Of a stretch of 64,000 bases of DNA, positions 41,627 through 51,044 are shown in pieces. This DNA comes from Methylonatrum kenyense (lineage in GTDB: Bacteria; Pseudomonadota; Gammaproteobacteria; Nitrococcales; Aquisalimonadaceae). Location: contig NZ_JALPKO010000009.1 in the NCBI RefSeq assembly GCF_023195885.1, positions 1-64,000 on the forward strand, given 5' to 3'. The position numbers and the translations under genes were made by a program. How positions within the stretch are numbered: position 1 is the stretch's first letter; each line of letters starts with the position of its first letter. The notes beneath the pieces were generated by a model. That model was given only the letters and a program-made list of their open reading frames with translations, did no database searches and was not told where the DNA came from.

Positions 41627-42115
41627 AGATGCTCTCCTGTCTCCCCCGGGCAAAACCAAATGAAACACGATGTCGGCCCGGGAGGCCGTCCAGTTTGTTC
41701 GAACGCGGAACCGGTTCGTATCTGATCGCGTTTGCGTCAGCGCTGCGCAGACCGGTCGGCGGACGGCTGGCAAGCCGTGGGCGGGACTGGCAACGAATCC
41801 GCTGCGTCTCGCCGGCTACCACGACCGCTACCCGTGGCAATCAATGCGCTGACACCCCAATTGACGGACAGTGCTGCCGAATACCTTCGCAGATCATCCG
41901 ACTGAAGCCAGGCCGTGAACGGCCGGAGTCGCATTGTGTACGATGCAGCGCACAAAAAAAAGCTTGGGCCCGTGCGCAGCCTCACCGCCTCGGCAAGTTA
42001 CTGCGTGACCGGGTGAATTGCCAGGCGGGCCTGGTCTGTCATTGACTGGCTGGCGGGTATCCGGCAAAAAAAAACCGCGCCGTGGCGCGGTTCTTCGGGT
42101 CGCATCGTGCGGAGC
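41627..42115. other. Intergenic region between gltA and rpmE2
   Basis: 489 bases with no gene I can support. It contains the rpmE2 terminator at its right end and a GAACCGGTTC palindrome at 41708-41717. An A-tract precedes an AAGCTT at 41954-41967. No promoter for gltA stands out, though it must start in here. Confidence 0.5.
42066..42092 (-). terminator. Intrinsic terminator of rpmE2
   Basis: Minus-strand stem AACCGCGCC / GGCGCGGTT with a 2-base loop region and nine following T, 24 bases after the rpmE2 stop. Confidence 0.88.
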
Positions 42116-42373
42116 TTACTTGCTCTTGCCCATGCGGCCGTATTTCTGCTTGAAGCGATCAACCCGGCCACCGCTCTGCAGAACGCGCTGCTTGCCGGTG
42201 TAGAACGGGTGGCTCTTGCTGGAGACCTCGACCTTCACCAGGGGGTATTCATTGCCATCTTCCCAGGTGATGGTTTCCTTGCTGCGGATCGTCGACCGCG
42301 TCAGGAAGGCGAAGTCGGAGGCGATGTCCTGAAACACGACCTCGCGGTACTCGGGATGGATGTCAGCCTTCAT
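42116..42373 (-). CDS. rpmE2: Ribosomal protein bL31, type B (zinc-independent)
   Basis: 85 residues from ATG 42373 (AGGG nine bases upstream). '[29 protein letters not shown]' and '[28 protein letters not shown]' identify bL31. The CxxC zinc-binding cysteines of type A L31 are absent (no Cys in the protein), so this is the type B paralogue, usually expressed to spare zinc. Whether the genome also has a zinc-binding copy cannot be seen. I found no clear Zur palindrome upstream. Single gene with its own terminator. Confidence 0.95.
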   Translation of the reverse strand: MKADIHPEYREVVFQDIASDFAFLTRSTIRSKETITWEDGNEYPLVKVEVSSKSHPFYTGKQRVLQSGGRVDRFKQKYGRMGKSK

Positions 42374-42459
42374 CGGTAAATACCCTGGATTTGTGTCTGC
42401 CGCCAAAAATGAGATCGCGAAGTGTACAAGTGCGATACCGGGCAGGCAAGGCCTGTCTT

Positions 42460-42701
42460 AAGGAAACACTGATTCATTCGCACGTCTGCGTTGGAGTCAG
42501 CATTTTCTCCGAGGCAAGGCGCGCTGCGCAGCGCCGCAGTGATTCTGCGGTCAAGCAGCGCAACACAGCCTTCGGGAAAAATGCGGCCCAAGTCGAAGAC
42601 CCCGGCCGGTTTTGGCCCCTGGCGGCGTTGCGCCACCGGCCCGGTAGCTACCGCTACCGAACCGGCACCGCGCCTTGCCAGATGACCAAGCCCGGTCTCG
42701 G
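42460..42701. mobile_element. MITE-like element, copy 2 (right end truncated)
   Basis: Starts AAGGAAACACTGATTCATTCG at 42460, as in copy 1. The interior matches copy 1 closely but lacks the 118-bp nested insert. Similarity stops near GGTCTCGGAG (42701), so the right terminal repeat is lost beside the protease stop codon at 42726. It occupies most of the 352-base gap between rpmE2 and the protease. Confidence 0.8.
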
Positions 42702-42725
42702 AGCCCCATGTCGATTGATTGCCCG

Positions 42726-43253
42726 TTAGTACTGCGTCAGGGTCAGTACGCCCCGCGATTGACGAAAATCCAGGTCTCCGAGGAAGCTCATGCCGAGCAG
42801 GATTTCCTCGCCGTCCATGTGCGGATTGATGGAGCCGCGGATATCGCGTTGCTCCAGGTCGCCCAGTGTGACGCGGGACAGCTCGGTTGCGTAGGCGGTG
42901 ACCATGCCGTTCGCAGTCCGGTACTGCATGGGTGGTCCGCGTTCCAGGCCGATTTCCCGGGCCACTGTCTCCGGGATCGAGACATCGCTGGCGCCGGTAT
43001 CGAGCATGAAAGTCACCGCATGGCCGTTGATCGTGCCCTCGGCGACATAATGGCCCGCTCGATTGCGTTCGAGACTGATCTCGCGTGCGCCGTCGCTGGC
43101 GATCACGGTCTGGATGTTCCGGTTCGGGTTGTCCTGCCGGTCGAGCCAGGCATCGAAGCCCAGCGCCAGGACGGCGGCCACGGCACCCCACATGCCAAGC
43201 AGCATGAGGCGGCCGAGCAGATTGCCGGATGATCTGGAGCGTCGCGCGGTCAT
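42726..43253 (-). CDS. Retropepsin-like aspartic protease, membrane-anchored
   Basis: 175 residues of the TIGR02281/clan AA family. One N-terminal membrane helix (LMLLGMWGAVAAVLALGF, ~16-33), a short periplasmic linker, then one retropepsin lobe with active-site 'FMLDTGASDVSIPETVARE' and flap/psi-loop residues ending 'GEEILLGMSFLGDLDFRQSRGVLTL'. Acts as a homodimer, as one lobe supplies one Asp. Substrate unknown. Its 3' end abuts MITE copy 2 and its 5' side faces MITE copy 3. Confidence 0.88.
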   Translation of the reverse strand: MTARRSRSSGNLLGRLMLLGMWGAVAAVLALGFDAWLDRQDNPNRNIQTVIASDGAREISLERNRAGHYVAEGTINGHAVTFMLDTGASDVSIPETVAREIGLERGPPMQYRTANGMVTAYATELSRVTLGDLEQRDIRGSINPHMDGEEILLGMSFLGDLDFRQSRGVLTLTQY

Positions 43254-43293
43254 TTCTGGAGTATAAACACGGGCCCTGCCGAGGGCACGGGTT

Positions 43294-43622
43294 AAGGAAA
43301 CGCTGATCTATTCCCGCGTCTGCGCCTGAGACCGGTTTTGGTCATCTGGCAAGCCGCGGTGCCGGTTCGGTAGAGGCGTAGGGTGGGTCAAGCGAAGCGG
43401 ACCCACGCAGTGTGATCTGTTGGCGGGACAACAAAGTTGTTCGAACAAACAAGGTGTTCGGACAAAACCAGGACCGGAAAAGGTATTGGCGGCGGCGGTG
43501 ACCGAGCGCGGGCTGGCACCATGGTAACGGATCACGCCGCGTGCATTCGCTGCGCTTAATGCACCCTACGCTTCGTGCGCAGCGCACCTTGCCTCGGAAA
43601 AAAGCGGACTCCAACGCAGGCG
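43294..43622. mobile_element. MITE-like element, copy 3 (inverted, interrupted)
   Basis: Starts AAGGAAACGCTGATCTATTC (43294-43313) and runs through the inverse of the right part of copy 1 (GAGACCGGTTTTGGTCATCT). The other end (CCTTGCCTCGG... GCGGACTCCAACGCAGGC) is the inverse of copy 1's left part, but its terminal repeat is eroded. The centre is replaced by the nested element at 43377-43570. Confidence 0.75.
43377..43570. mobile_element. Nested 194-bp element with 41-bp terminal inverted repeats
   Basis: CGTAGGGTGGGTCAAGCGAA...GTGATC (43377-43417) and its inverse GATCACGCCGCGTGCATTCG...CCCTACG (43530-43570) are similar inverted ends; each is itself a hairpin (GGGTC...GACCC, GTGCATT...AATGCAC). 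This 'TAGGGTGCATTA' palindrome type is common in gammaproteobacterial genomes. The interior has the perfect palindrome TTGTTCGAACAA at 43437-43448 and no coding sequence. Confidence 0.7.
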
Positions 43623-43687
43623 CTCCGCGAACCGGCCTCAACGACTTCCGAAATGCCACAGCGACGGCCCTGTCTGAAAACTGAACA

Positions 43688-45121
43688 CTATCCCTTAACC
43701 ACTTTCCCCGGATTAAGGATGCCCCTGGGGTCCAGTGCTTGCTTGATCGACCGCATCAGGTCCAGTTCGACGTCGGACTTGTAACGGTCAAGGGCGTCCA
43801 GGCGGAGTTGGCCGACGCCGTGCTCGGCGGCGATCGAGCCGCCGAGTGCATCGACCAGGTCGAAAACCAGCCGGTTGCACTCGGTTTCCCGCGCCAGGAA
43901 TGCATCGCGCCCGCAGTCGGCCGGCTGGCTCAGATTGAAGTGCAGATTGCCGTCACCGATGTGGCCGAAGGCACAGATCCGGAGACCCGGAATCAGGGCT
44001 TCCAGCGCGGCTTGCGCCTGCGCCAGAAACTCCGGAATGCGCGAGACCGGCACGGAGATGTCGTGCTTGATGCTGGCACCGTACCGAACCTGACCCTCCG
44101 GAATGCTCTCCCGCAGGCGCCATAACGCAGCCGCCTGCGCCATCGAGTCGGCGAATACCGCATCACTGACCGCGTTGGCCTCCAGCGCCTCGCCCAGGGC
44201 CAGCTCCAGCGCCTCGCGCAACGCGGTTCCGGTGCCCGAACTGCTCGCTTCCACCAGCAAGTACCAGGCATGGGCGGAGTCGAACGGGTCGCGACAACCG
44301 GGCACGTGGTGAAGGGACATTTCCAGACTGGCGCGGCTCATGAGTTCACAGCCGGTCAGGGCGTCGCCGCTGGCCTGACGCAGTTGTCCGAGTAGCTGCA
44401 CCGCCTGTGTGGGCGTTTCCACGCCAAGCAATGCGGTGATGGTTGTTGCTGGCCGGGGGAAGAGTTTCAGCACCGCCGCCGTGATCACGCCCAGCGTGCC
44501 CTCGGAGCCGATGAACAGGTTTCGCAGATCGAAACCGCTGTTGTCCTTGCGCAGGCTGCGCAGGCCGTCCCAGATGCGGCCGTCGGCCAGGACCACCTCC
44601 AGCCCCAGGGTGAGATCGCGGGCGTTGCCGTAGCGCAATACATTGGTGCCGCCGGCATTGGTCGCCAGGTTGCCGCCAATCTGGCAACTGCCTTCCGAGG
44701 CCAGGCTGAGCGGAAACAGCCGATCAATCCGTTGTGCGGCGGCCTGCAGATCCGCCAGCACGCAGCCGGCCTCGGCGGTCAGTGTACCGTTGTCGGCGTC
44801 GATGTCCCGGATCCGGTTCATCCGCCGCAGGCTAAGGATGACCTGCGTGCCGGAGGTATCGGGCGCGCCGCCGCCGACCAGGCCGGTATTGCCACTCTGC
44901 GGCACCACCGTGATGCTTGCGTCGTGGCAATGCCGCAGAATCAGCGCCACCTCGCCGGTTGAGCCAGGGCACAGCACGGCGGCCGCGCGGCCCTGATAGC
45001 GGCCGCGCCACTCCTTCAGGAATGGTGCCTGTCGCTCGCCTTCAATCCAGACTTGCGGCTCCAGGCTGGAGCGGAGTGCCTCCAGTGCCTGCCGGCGGTC
45101 TTGTTCGCGGCTGTCGCTCAT
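43688..45121 (-). CDS. FAD-binding 2-hydroxyacid oxidoreductase (D-lactate/D-2-hydroxyglutarate dehydrogenase family)
   Basis: 477 residues of the GlcD/D2HGDH-type VAO family. FAD-binding domain: 'VVPQSGNTGLVGGGAPD', 'ASEGSCQIGGNLATNAGGTNVLRYGNARDLTLGLEVVLADG', 'DLRNLFIGSEGTLGVIT'. C-terminal cap has the metal/substrate motif 'CAFGHIGDGNLHFNLS' and 'GGSIAAEHGVGQLRLDALDRYKS'. It oxidises a D-2-hydroxyacid and passes electrons to a quinone or flavoprotein. No GlcE/F partners nearby, so a stand-alone D-lactate or D-2-hydroxyglutarate dehydrogenase is likely; which one cannot be told. Divergent from dinB with 40 bases between starts. Confidence 0.88.
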   Translation of the reverse strand: MSDSREQDRRQALEALRSSLEPQVWIEGERQAPFLKEWRGRYQGRAAAVLCPGSTGEVALILRHCHDASITVVPQSGNTGLVGGGAPDTSGTQVILSLRRMNRIRDIDADNGTLTAEAGCVLADLQAAAQRIDRLFPLSLASEGSCQIGGNLATNAGGTNVLRYGNARDLTLGLEVVLADGRIWDGLRSLRKDNSGFDLRNLFIGSEGTLGVITAAVLKLFPRPATTITALLGVETPTQAVQLLGQLRQASGDALTGCELMSRASLEMSLHHVPGCRDPFDSAHAWYLLVEASSSGTGTALREALELALGEALEANAVSDAVFADSMAQAAALWRLRESIPEGQVRYGASIKHDISVPVSRIPEFLAQAQAALEALIPGLRICAFGHIGDGNLHFNLSQPADCGRDAFLARETECNRLVFDLVDALGGSIAAEHGVGQLRLDALDRYKSDVELDLMRSIKQALDPRGILNPGKVVKG

Positions 45122-45161
45122 GGCTTCATTGTGCCATCAGCTCACCGCGTCAGCAGGCCCC

Positions 45162-46262
45162 ATGGCATCCGAACAGCCCCTCCAGCGCAAGATCATCCAT
45201 GTGGACATGGATGCCTTTTACGCTGCCATAGAGCAACGCGATGATCCGGCCCTGCGCGGGCGGCCGGTGGTTGTCGGCGGCAGTCCGGATGGTCGTGGCG
45301 TGGTTGCAACCTGCAGCTATGAGGCGCGCCGTTTCGGTATCCATTCGGCGATGCCGGCGGCGCGGGCGATCCGCTTATGTCCGGATGCCGTGTTCCTGCG
45401 GCCGCGGTTCACCGTCTATCGCGCTGTGTCGCGGCAGATTCAGGCACTGTTCCGGGACTACACAGACCTGGTCGAACCGCTGTCACTGGATGAGGCCTAC
45501 CTGGACGTGACCTGCAGCTCGCGGTTTCAGGGCTCGGCAATCCGCATCGCCCGCGACATCAAGGCGCGGATCCGCGCCGAGACAGGGCTGACGGCGTCGG
45601 CCGGCGTGTCGTACAACAAGTTCTTCGCCAAGCAGGCCTCGGATCTGGAGAAACCGGACGGCCTGACCCTGATCCGGCCGGAGCAGGGTGCCGGTTTCAT
45701 TGCCAGTCTGCCGGTGGGTCGGATTCATGGCGTGGGGCGTGCCACCGAACGGCGCATGCATGACCTCGGCATTCGTACCGGGGCCGATCTGCGGCGCTGG
45801 TCGCTGGCGGAACTGCAACAGACCTTTGGCCGTCGCGCCGGCTACTATTACGGCCTTGCACGGGGCGTCGACGAAAGGCCGGTGCGGGGCGAGCGGATCC
45901 GAAAGTCGATCGGTGCCGAGCAGACCTACCCCGCTGATCTGCGAGACCGCACCGCGATGTGCCAGGCGCTGGTGCCCCTGGCCGAGAAAGTGGCCACGGC
46001 GCTCGATGCCCGCGAGCTACAGGGGCATACGCTCACCCTGAAGGTGAAGTTTTCGGATTTCCGGCAGATCACGCGGGCGCGCAGCCGGGCGTTGCCGTGG
46101 CGGAACGCGGTCGACATGCTGCCGGTCGCCGAGGCCTTGCTTGGCCAGACCGAGGCCGGCGAGCGGCCGGTGCGATTGCTGGGGCTGAGCGTCTCCTCGT
46201 TGCAGCCGCGGGAGGAACGGGTCGCCGAACAGATGACCCTGGCCTACTCCGGCGATCGCTGA
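45162..46262 (+). CDS. dinB: DNA polymerase IV
   Basis: 366 residues; Y-family translesion polymerase. Catalytic acids in 'IIHVDMDAFYAAIEQRD' near the N-terminus and 'SLDEAYLDVT' (~115); 'YEARRFGIHSAMP' is the steric/finger region; thumb HhH 'VGRIHGVGRATERRMHDLGIRTGADL'; little-finger domain follows ('LTLKVKFSDFRQITRARS'). Start ATG 45162 gives the family length; a longer ATG at 45120 overlaps the divergent oxidoreductase start and is less likely. No LexA box seen in the short gap. Confidence 0.95.
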   Translation: MASEQPLQRKIIHVDMDAFYAAIEQRDDPALRGRPVVVGGSPDGRGVVATCSYEARRFGIHSAMPAARAIRLCPDAVFLRPRFTVYRAVSRQIQALFRDYTDLVEPLSLDEAYLDVTCSSRFQGSAIRIARDIKARIRAETGLTASAGVSYNKFFAKQASDLEKPDGLTLIRPEQGAGFIASLPVGRIHGVGRATERRMHDLGIRTGADLRRWSLAELQQTFGRRAGYYYGLARGVDERPVRGERIRKSIGAEQTYPADLRDRTAMCQALVPLAEKVATALDARELQGHTLTLKVKFSDFRQITRARSRALPWRNAVDMLPVAEALLGQTEAGERPVRLLGLSVSSLQPREERVAEQMTLAYSGDR

Positions 46263-46274
46263 CCGGGTTGCCGT

Positions 46275-46463
46275 TCATTCATCGTCCCGGCGCACATGCA
46301 GGCTCGTCAGATCGCCGTCGGCGTCAACCTCCAGCAGAAACTCGATCGGGCTGCAGCAGACCTGGCAGTCCTCGATGTACTGCTGGCTGCCGCCGCTGGC
46401 GTCGACCAGGGTGTCCAGCGCTTCGCCGCAATAGGGGCAGTGGATTGTTACCTCATGCAGCAT
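46275..46463 (-). CDS. CPXCG-motif cysteine-rich small protein
   Basis: 62 residues with two zinc-knuckle-like pairs: 'IHCPYCGEALD' (CPxCG) and 'EDCQVCCSPIEF'. This matches the small CPXCG family of proteobacteria, function unknown, often beside dinB or hemW. The ATG at 46463 lies inside the last codons of hemW (11-base overlap), so translation is probably coupled. Confidence 0.8.
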   Translation of the reverse strand: MLHEVTIHCPYCGEALDTLVDASGGSQQYIEDCQVCCSPIEFLLEVDADGDLTSLHVRRDDE

Positions 46464-47616
46464 TGCCGTCGTCCGGCAGGAACTCGGCCAGGATCGTGTC
46501 CAGATGATCGCGGCCCAGTCGTGTTGTCCGGTAGCGCGCGCCATCCGTCTGCAGCAGGCCATCCTCCAGCAGGCGATCCAGCACCGGTCTGACCAGCTCG
46601 AAATCCAGGCCCGTTCGCTGGCTGAACAAGGCAACCGGGAAGCCGGCGTTGAGCCGCAGCGCATTCATCATGAATTCCAGTATCCGGTCATCCGTCTGTA
46701 GTCGGCGCGGTTCTACGTCGGCGGTTCCCCGGGCCATGCGCGCCATGTACAGCGCCGGAACCTTGACCTTGCGGTAGCGGTGGATGTTACCGGCGGAATC
46801 CGTCAGTTTGCCGTGCGCGCCGGCACCTGCGGCCAGGTAGTCGCCGAAACGCCAGTAATTCAGATTATGGCGGCACTGCCTGCCCGGCCGCGCGTAGGCG
46901 GAAATCTCGTATTGCGCCAGCCCGACGGCCTGTAATCGCCGTTGACACTGCAACTGCATCTCGGCCCGGGTGTCCGGGTCCGGCAGCGCGGGCGGTTTGG
47001 CAAAGAAGACCGTGTTCGGCTCCAGCGTGAGCTGGTAATGCGATAGGTGGTCGGTGCCGAGGGCCAGTGCCTGATCCAGGTCGGCAAGAGCCTGGTCCAG
47101 GCTTTGTTCGGGCAGGCCGTACATCAGATCCAGGTTGATCGCCGAAAACCCGGCCTCACGCGCCGCATCGACGGCGTCCAGTGCCTGGCTGCGATCATGG
47201 ACCCGGCCCAGGCGTTGCAACAGCGCGTTGTCGAAACTCTGCACGCCAAGCGACAGGCGGTTGACGCCGGCCTCGCGGTAGCCCCGAAAACGCTCGGCTT
47301 CGGCGCTGCCCGGGTTGGCCTCCATTGTGATTTCGGCACCAGACTGCAACCGGGGCAGCAGTGCCGTGAGCACGGATTCAATGGCTGCAACCGGAAACAG
47401 GCTCGGGGTGCCGCCGCCAATGAACACCGTGTCGATCAGTCGTCCATCGGCTCTGGCCAACTCCAGTTCGAGGTCACGCAACAGTGCCTGCAGGTAATCG
47501 TCGTAGGGGGGTGTGTCGCCGGCGGCATGCGAATTGAAATCGCAATAGGGGCATTTGCGCGTGCACCAGGGCAGGTGCAGATACAGTCCGAGTGGCGGCA
47601 GCTCCACTCCGGTCAC
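46453..47616 (-). CDS. hemW: Radical-SAM haem chaperone HemW
   Basis: 387 residues. Radical-SAM cluster 'CTRKCPYCDFNSH' (CX3CX2C, followed by F, as in HemW/HemN-like), 'VFIGGGTPSLF', 'EANPGS', 'GVNRLSLGVQSFD' and 'INLDLMYGLPEQS', then the HemN C-terminal domain. HemW binds and delivers haem and is not the oxygen-independent coproporphyrinogen oxidase. GTG start at 47616 overlaps the rdgB stop (GTGA). Order rph-rdgB-hemW is conserved. Confidence 0.93.
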   Translation of the reverse strand: MTGVELPPLGLYLHLPWCTRKCPYCDFNSHAAGDTPPYDDYLQALLRDLELELARADGRLIDTVFIGGGTPSLFPVAAIESVLTALLPRLQSGAEITMEANPGSAEAERFRGYREAGVNRLSLGVQSFDNALLQRLGRVHDRSQALDAVDAAREAGFSAINLDLMYGLPEQSLDQALADLDQALALGTDHLSHYQLTLEPNTVFFAKPPALPDPDTRAEMQLQCQRRLQAVGLAQYEISAYARPGRQCRHNLNYWRFGDYLAAGAGAHGKLTDSAGNIHRYRKVKVPALYMARMARGTADVEPRRLQTDDRILEFMMNALRLNAGFPVALFSQRTGLDFELVRPVLDRLLEDGLLQTDGARYRTTRLGRDHLDTILAEFLPDDGNAA

Positions 47617-48215
47617 CCGCGGCGAAGTCCCGGGCGCAGGCGTTCCAGCAACTGGCGTAGCGCCTGGCCGCGGTGGCTCAGTCGGTTCTTGTTGTCGGGG
47701 TTGAGCCTCGCGGCACTACAGCCTTCGGCCTGGATGTAGAACAATGGGTCGTAACCGAAGCCGCCGCTGCCGTCCGGTGCGGTAAGAATGCGTCCTTCCC
47801 AGGTACCCTGACAGATGATCGGCGTGGGATCGTCGGCATGTCGCAGCAGCGCCATGACGCACTGAAAGCGGGCGGTACGCTCCTGCTCCGGTACGCCGGC
47901 CAGTTCCGCCAGCAAGAGTGTGTTGTTGTCGCGGTCGGTTGCGGACTCGCCGGCATAGCGCGAGGAGTAGATACCCGGTTCACCGTCCAGTGCATCGACC
48001 TCCAGGCCGGAGTCGTCACCGATGGCCGGCAGGCCGGTGTGGCGGCAGGCATTGCGGGCCTTGATCAGGGCGTTCTCGACAAAACTGAGCCCGGTTTCCT
48101 CGACCTCGGGTACGTGGAAGTGGCTCTGCGGCAGCAACGCCAGGCCCAGCGGTCGCAGCATGGCCGCGACCTCCTCCGTCTTGCCCGCATTGTTGCTTGC
48201 GAAAACGATACGCAT
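47613..48215 (-). CDS. rdgB: XTP/dITP diphosphatase (RdgB/HAM1)
   Basis: 200 residues; removes deaminated purine triphosphates. Family motifs: 'IVFASNNAGKTEEV' at the N-terminus, 'ETGLSFVENALIKAR', 'GDDSGLEVDALDGEPGIYSSRYAG', 'GGFGYDPLF' and 'LNPDNKNRLSHRGQAL'. Follows rph by 21 bases and overlaps hemW. Confidence 0.96.
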   Translation of the reverse strand: MRIVFASNNAGKTEEVAAMLRPLGLALLPQSHFHVPEVEETGLSFVENALIKARNACRHTGLPAIGDDSGLEVDALDGEPGIYSSRYAGESATDRDNNTLLLAELAGVPEQERTARFQCVMALLRHADDPTPIICQGTWEGRILTAPDGSGGFGYDPLFYIQAEGCSAARLNPDNKNRLSHRGQALRQLLERLRPGLRRG

Positions 48216-48236
48216 CGCGTCAGCGTTTCCCCTGCG

Positions 48237-48956
48237 TCACGCGCCTTCGATGGCCTGCCGCTGCGTGTCGATCAGTTCGTTGATGCCCTTGCGTGCCAGC
48301 GCCAGCATGCCGACGAGTTCATCGTCACGGAAGGCATGCCCTTCAGCGGTGCCCTGAATCTCGATGAAGCCGCCGGCCTCGTTCATGACCACGTTCATGT
48401 CGGTCTCGGCCTCGCTGTCCTCCGGATAATCCAGGTCCAGTACCGGTTCGCCCTTGTAGATGCCGACGGATATTGCGGCGACATGACCGATCAAGGGATC
48501 ACGTTTCAGTTTGCCAGCCCGGCGCAGCGTCTGCATGGCCAGGGCCAGTGCCACGTAGCCGCCGGTGATCGAAGCGGTGCGGGTGCCGCCGTCGGCCTGG
48601 ATGACGTCGCAGTCCAGCACCACGCTGCGCTCGCCCAGCGCGCCCAGATCGATGCAGGCGCGCAGCGAGCGGCCAATCAGGCGCTGGATCTCGATCGTGC
48701 GACCCTGCTGTTTGCCGCGCGCAGCCTCGCGGCCCATGCGGCTGCCGGTGGAGCGTGGCAACATGCCGTATTCGGCGGTTACCCAGCCCTGCCCCTTGCC
48801 GCGCAGGAACGGGGGCACGGATTCCTCTACCGAGGCCGTGCACAGCACCCGAGTGTCGCCGAATTCGACCAGGACGGAGCCCTCGGCGTGGCGGGTGAAA
48901 CCGGGGGTTAGGCGTATGCTGCGCAACTCGTCGGTTGCTCGGCCGCTGGGACGCAT
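48237..48956 (-). CDS. rph: Ribonuclease PH
   Basis: 239 residues; phosphorolytic 3' exoribonuclease that trims tRNA precursors. '[12 protein letters not shown]' start, '[20 protein letters not shown]', '[14 protein letters not shown]', '[15 protein letters not shown]' and '[19 protein letters not shown]' are all typical. ATG 48956 has AGGAG nine bases upstream. The open frame continues far upstream across yicC and gmk on the other strand, which is an artefact. Divergent from yicC. Confidence 0.97.
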   Translation of the reverse strand: MRPSGRATDELRSIRLTPGFTRHAEGSVLVEFGDTRVLCTASVEESVPPFLRGKGQGWVTAEYGMLPRSTGSRMGREAARGKQQGRTIEIQRLIGRSLRACIDLGALGERSVVLDCDVIQADGGTRTASITGGYVALALAMQTLRRAGKLKRDPLIGHVAAISVGIYKGEPVLDLDYPEDSEAETDMNVVMNEAGGFIEIQGTAEGHAFRDDELVGMLALARKGINELIDTQRQAIEGA

Positions 48957-49035
48957 GTACGGGACTCCTGCTGGAATGGGTTGGGGAGCGTACCATAGCG
49001 CTGCGTTTTTGCAGGCTCGGGGGGACCGCGTAAAC

Positions 49036-49073
49036 TCGCACGGTCCACCGTGCGAATGAATCAGTGTTTCCTC
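49036..49073. repeat. Hairpin plus MITE terminal-repeat fragment (copy 4)
   Basis: TCGCACGG-TCCA-CCGTGCGA (49036-49055) is a perfect 8-bp hairpin; it runs directly into GCGAATGAATCAGTGTTTCC (49052-49071), which is the MITE right-end motif seen at 42460 (inverted) and 12601. Only this end is present, in the rph-yicC promoter gap. Confidence 0.65.
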
Positions 49074-49139
49074 AGGGGCCGACCCCGCGGCGGGCGGCTC
49101 CAGGAGCGCTATCCCACGTGTCGCCAAGGAGTAATCTGC

Positions 49140-50003
49140 ATGGCTTGCAGCATGACGGCGTTCGAGCGCCGCGAATTGTCTGCCGACTGGGGCCGGCTGG
49201 CCTGGGAGCTGCGCTCGGTAAACCACCGCTATCTGGATATTACGCCGCGCCTGCCAGAGGATCTTCGGCAGCTTGAAACCGCCGTGCGCGAGCGCCTCGG
49301 TCGGCGGTTGTCCCGGGGCAAGGTGGAATGCAGTCTGCGTTTTCAGTCGTTTGCCGGTGCCTCGGGTGTGCAGATCAATTGGCCACAGGCCGAGGCCCTG
49401 GTCGCTGCCGCCGAGGAGCTCGAGCGGCGTTTCCCGGTTTCCGGGCAGCTCTCCGCCGAAGGCCTGTTGCGAACGCCCGGCGTGCTCAGCGAGCAGTCGC
49501 CGGATCTGGAGCCGGTGATGGATGCCGCCCTGGCCCTGCTCGATCAGACCATTGACGGCTTTATCGTGGCCCGTGAGCGTGAAGGCGAGGCACTGGTCGA
49601 CATGATTCGCAGCCGTGCGGAGCGGGTTGCCGAGCTGGCGGAGGAGGCGCGCGCGTTGGTCCCGCAGATCAGGCAGCGCCTGCGCGAACGGCTGGAGGCG
49701 CGGCTCGCGGAACTGGAACAGGTGCCGGATGCGAACCGCATCGAGCAGGAACTGGTGTTGATGGCCCAGCGGCTGGATGTGGACGAGGAGCTGGACCGGC
49801 TTGTCATGCATGTTGAGGAAATCGGGCGAGTGCTGCAGCGGCGAGAACCGATTGGCCGTCGGCTCGACTTTCTGATGCAGGAACTCAATCGCGAGGCAAA
49901 TACGCTCGGCTCGAAGGCGGCGGCCATTGACACCACCCAGGTTTCGGTCGAGATCAAGGTGCTGATTGAGCAGATGCGGGAACAGATCCAGAATCTGGAG
50001 TAA
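49140..50003 (+). CDS. yicC: YicC family endoribonuclease
   Basis: 287 residues from ATG 49140 with AAGGAG eight bases upstream. N-terminal YicC domain ('[42 protein letters not shown]') and C-terminal DUF1732 ('[32 protein letters not shown]...[22 protein letters not shown]'). E. coli YicC is an endoribonuclease acting on some small RNAs. Ends four bases before gmk, so the two are co-transcribed. Confidence 0.95.
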   Translation: MACSMTAFERRELSADWGRLAWELRSVNHRYLDITPRLPEDLRQLETAVRERLGRRLSRGKVECSLRFQSFAGASGVQINWPQAEALVAAAEELERRFPVSGQLSAEGLLRTPGVLSEQSPDLEPVMDAALALLDQTIDGFIVAREREGEALVDMIRSRAERVAELAEEARALVPQIRQRLRERLEARLAELEQVPDANRIEQELVLMAQRLDVDEELDRLVMHVEEIGRVLQRREPIGRRLDFLMQELNREANTLGSKAAAIDTTQVSVEIKVLIEQMREQIQNLE

Positions 50004-50633
<630 letters not shown>

Positions 50634-50687
50634 ACAAAGGGCCTGGTTCGGGATGTTGCAGGGCGTCACGGAATGGTCCAACTGATG

Positions 50688-50693
50688 TATAGT
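50688..50693 (+). promoter_or_regulatory. Possible -10 element for rpoZ-spoT
   Basis: TATAGT preceded by TG, 36 bases before the rpoZ ATG; no good -35 at 16-18 bases. Suggests a separate promoter for rpoZ-spoT. Confidence 0.3.
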
Positions 50694-50728
50694 AGGGTGC
50701 GGTGCAATATCACTAACTGGAGTGCAAC

Positions 50729-51031
50729 ATGGCGCGGGTTACCGTAGAAGATTGCCTGGATTTTGTGGATAACCGGTTCGAACTGGTGCTGGTCGCCGCC
50801 AAGCGGTCGCGGCAGATCGCCAATGGCTCCCAGCCCTTCGTGCCGTTGGAGAATGACAAACCCACCGTGCTCGCGCTGCGCGAGATCTCGGAACAGCACG
50901 TCGGTCCGTCGATCCTCGACGAAGAGCCGGAAGCGGAGATCACCGCGGCGGTGGAAGAGGCGCAGCGCGCCGAACTGATGCGGGAAGCGGCGGCTGCGGA
51001 TGCCGAGGCCGTCGAGCGTCCAGAGGAATGA
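50729..51031 (+). CDS. rpoZ: RNA polymerase omega subunit
   Basis: 100 residues beginning '[30 protein letters not shown]' and containing '[12 protein letters not shown]', the standard omega core that clamps the beta-prime C-terminus and forms ppGpp site 1. The acidic tail ([15 protein letters not shown]) is usual. Followed 13 bases later by spoT. RBS 'ctggag'. Confidence 0.97.
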   Translation: MARVTVEDCLDFVDNRFELVLVAAKRSRQIANGSQPFVPLENDKPTVLALREISEQHVGPSILDEEPEAEITAAVEEAQRAELMREAAAADAEAVERPEE

Positions 51032-51044
51032 TTGCGGAGGGCCG

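Noticed and set aside
41629-42045. 138-codon open frame in the gltA-rpmE2 gap
   Set aside because: No RBS, no family resemblance, and overlaps the gltA leader; treated as non-coding.
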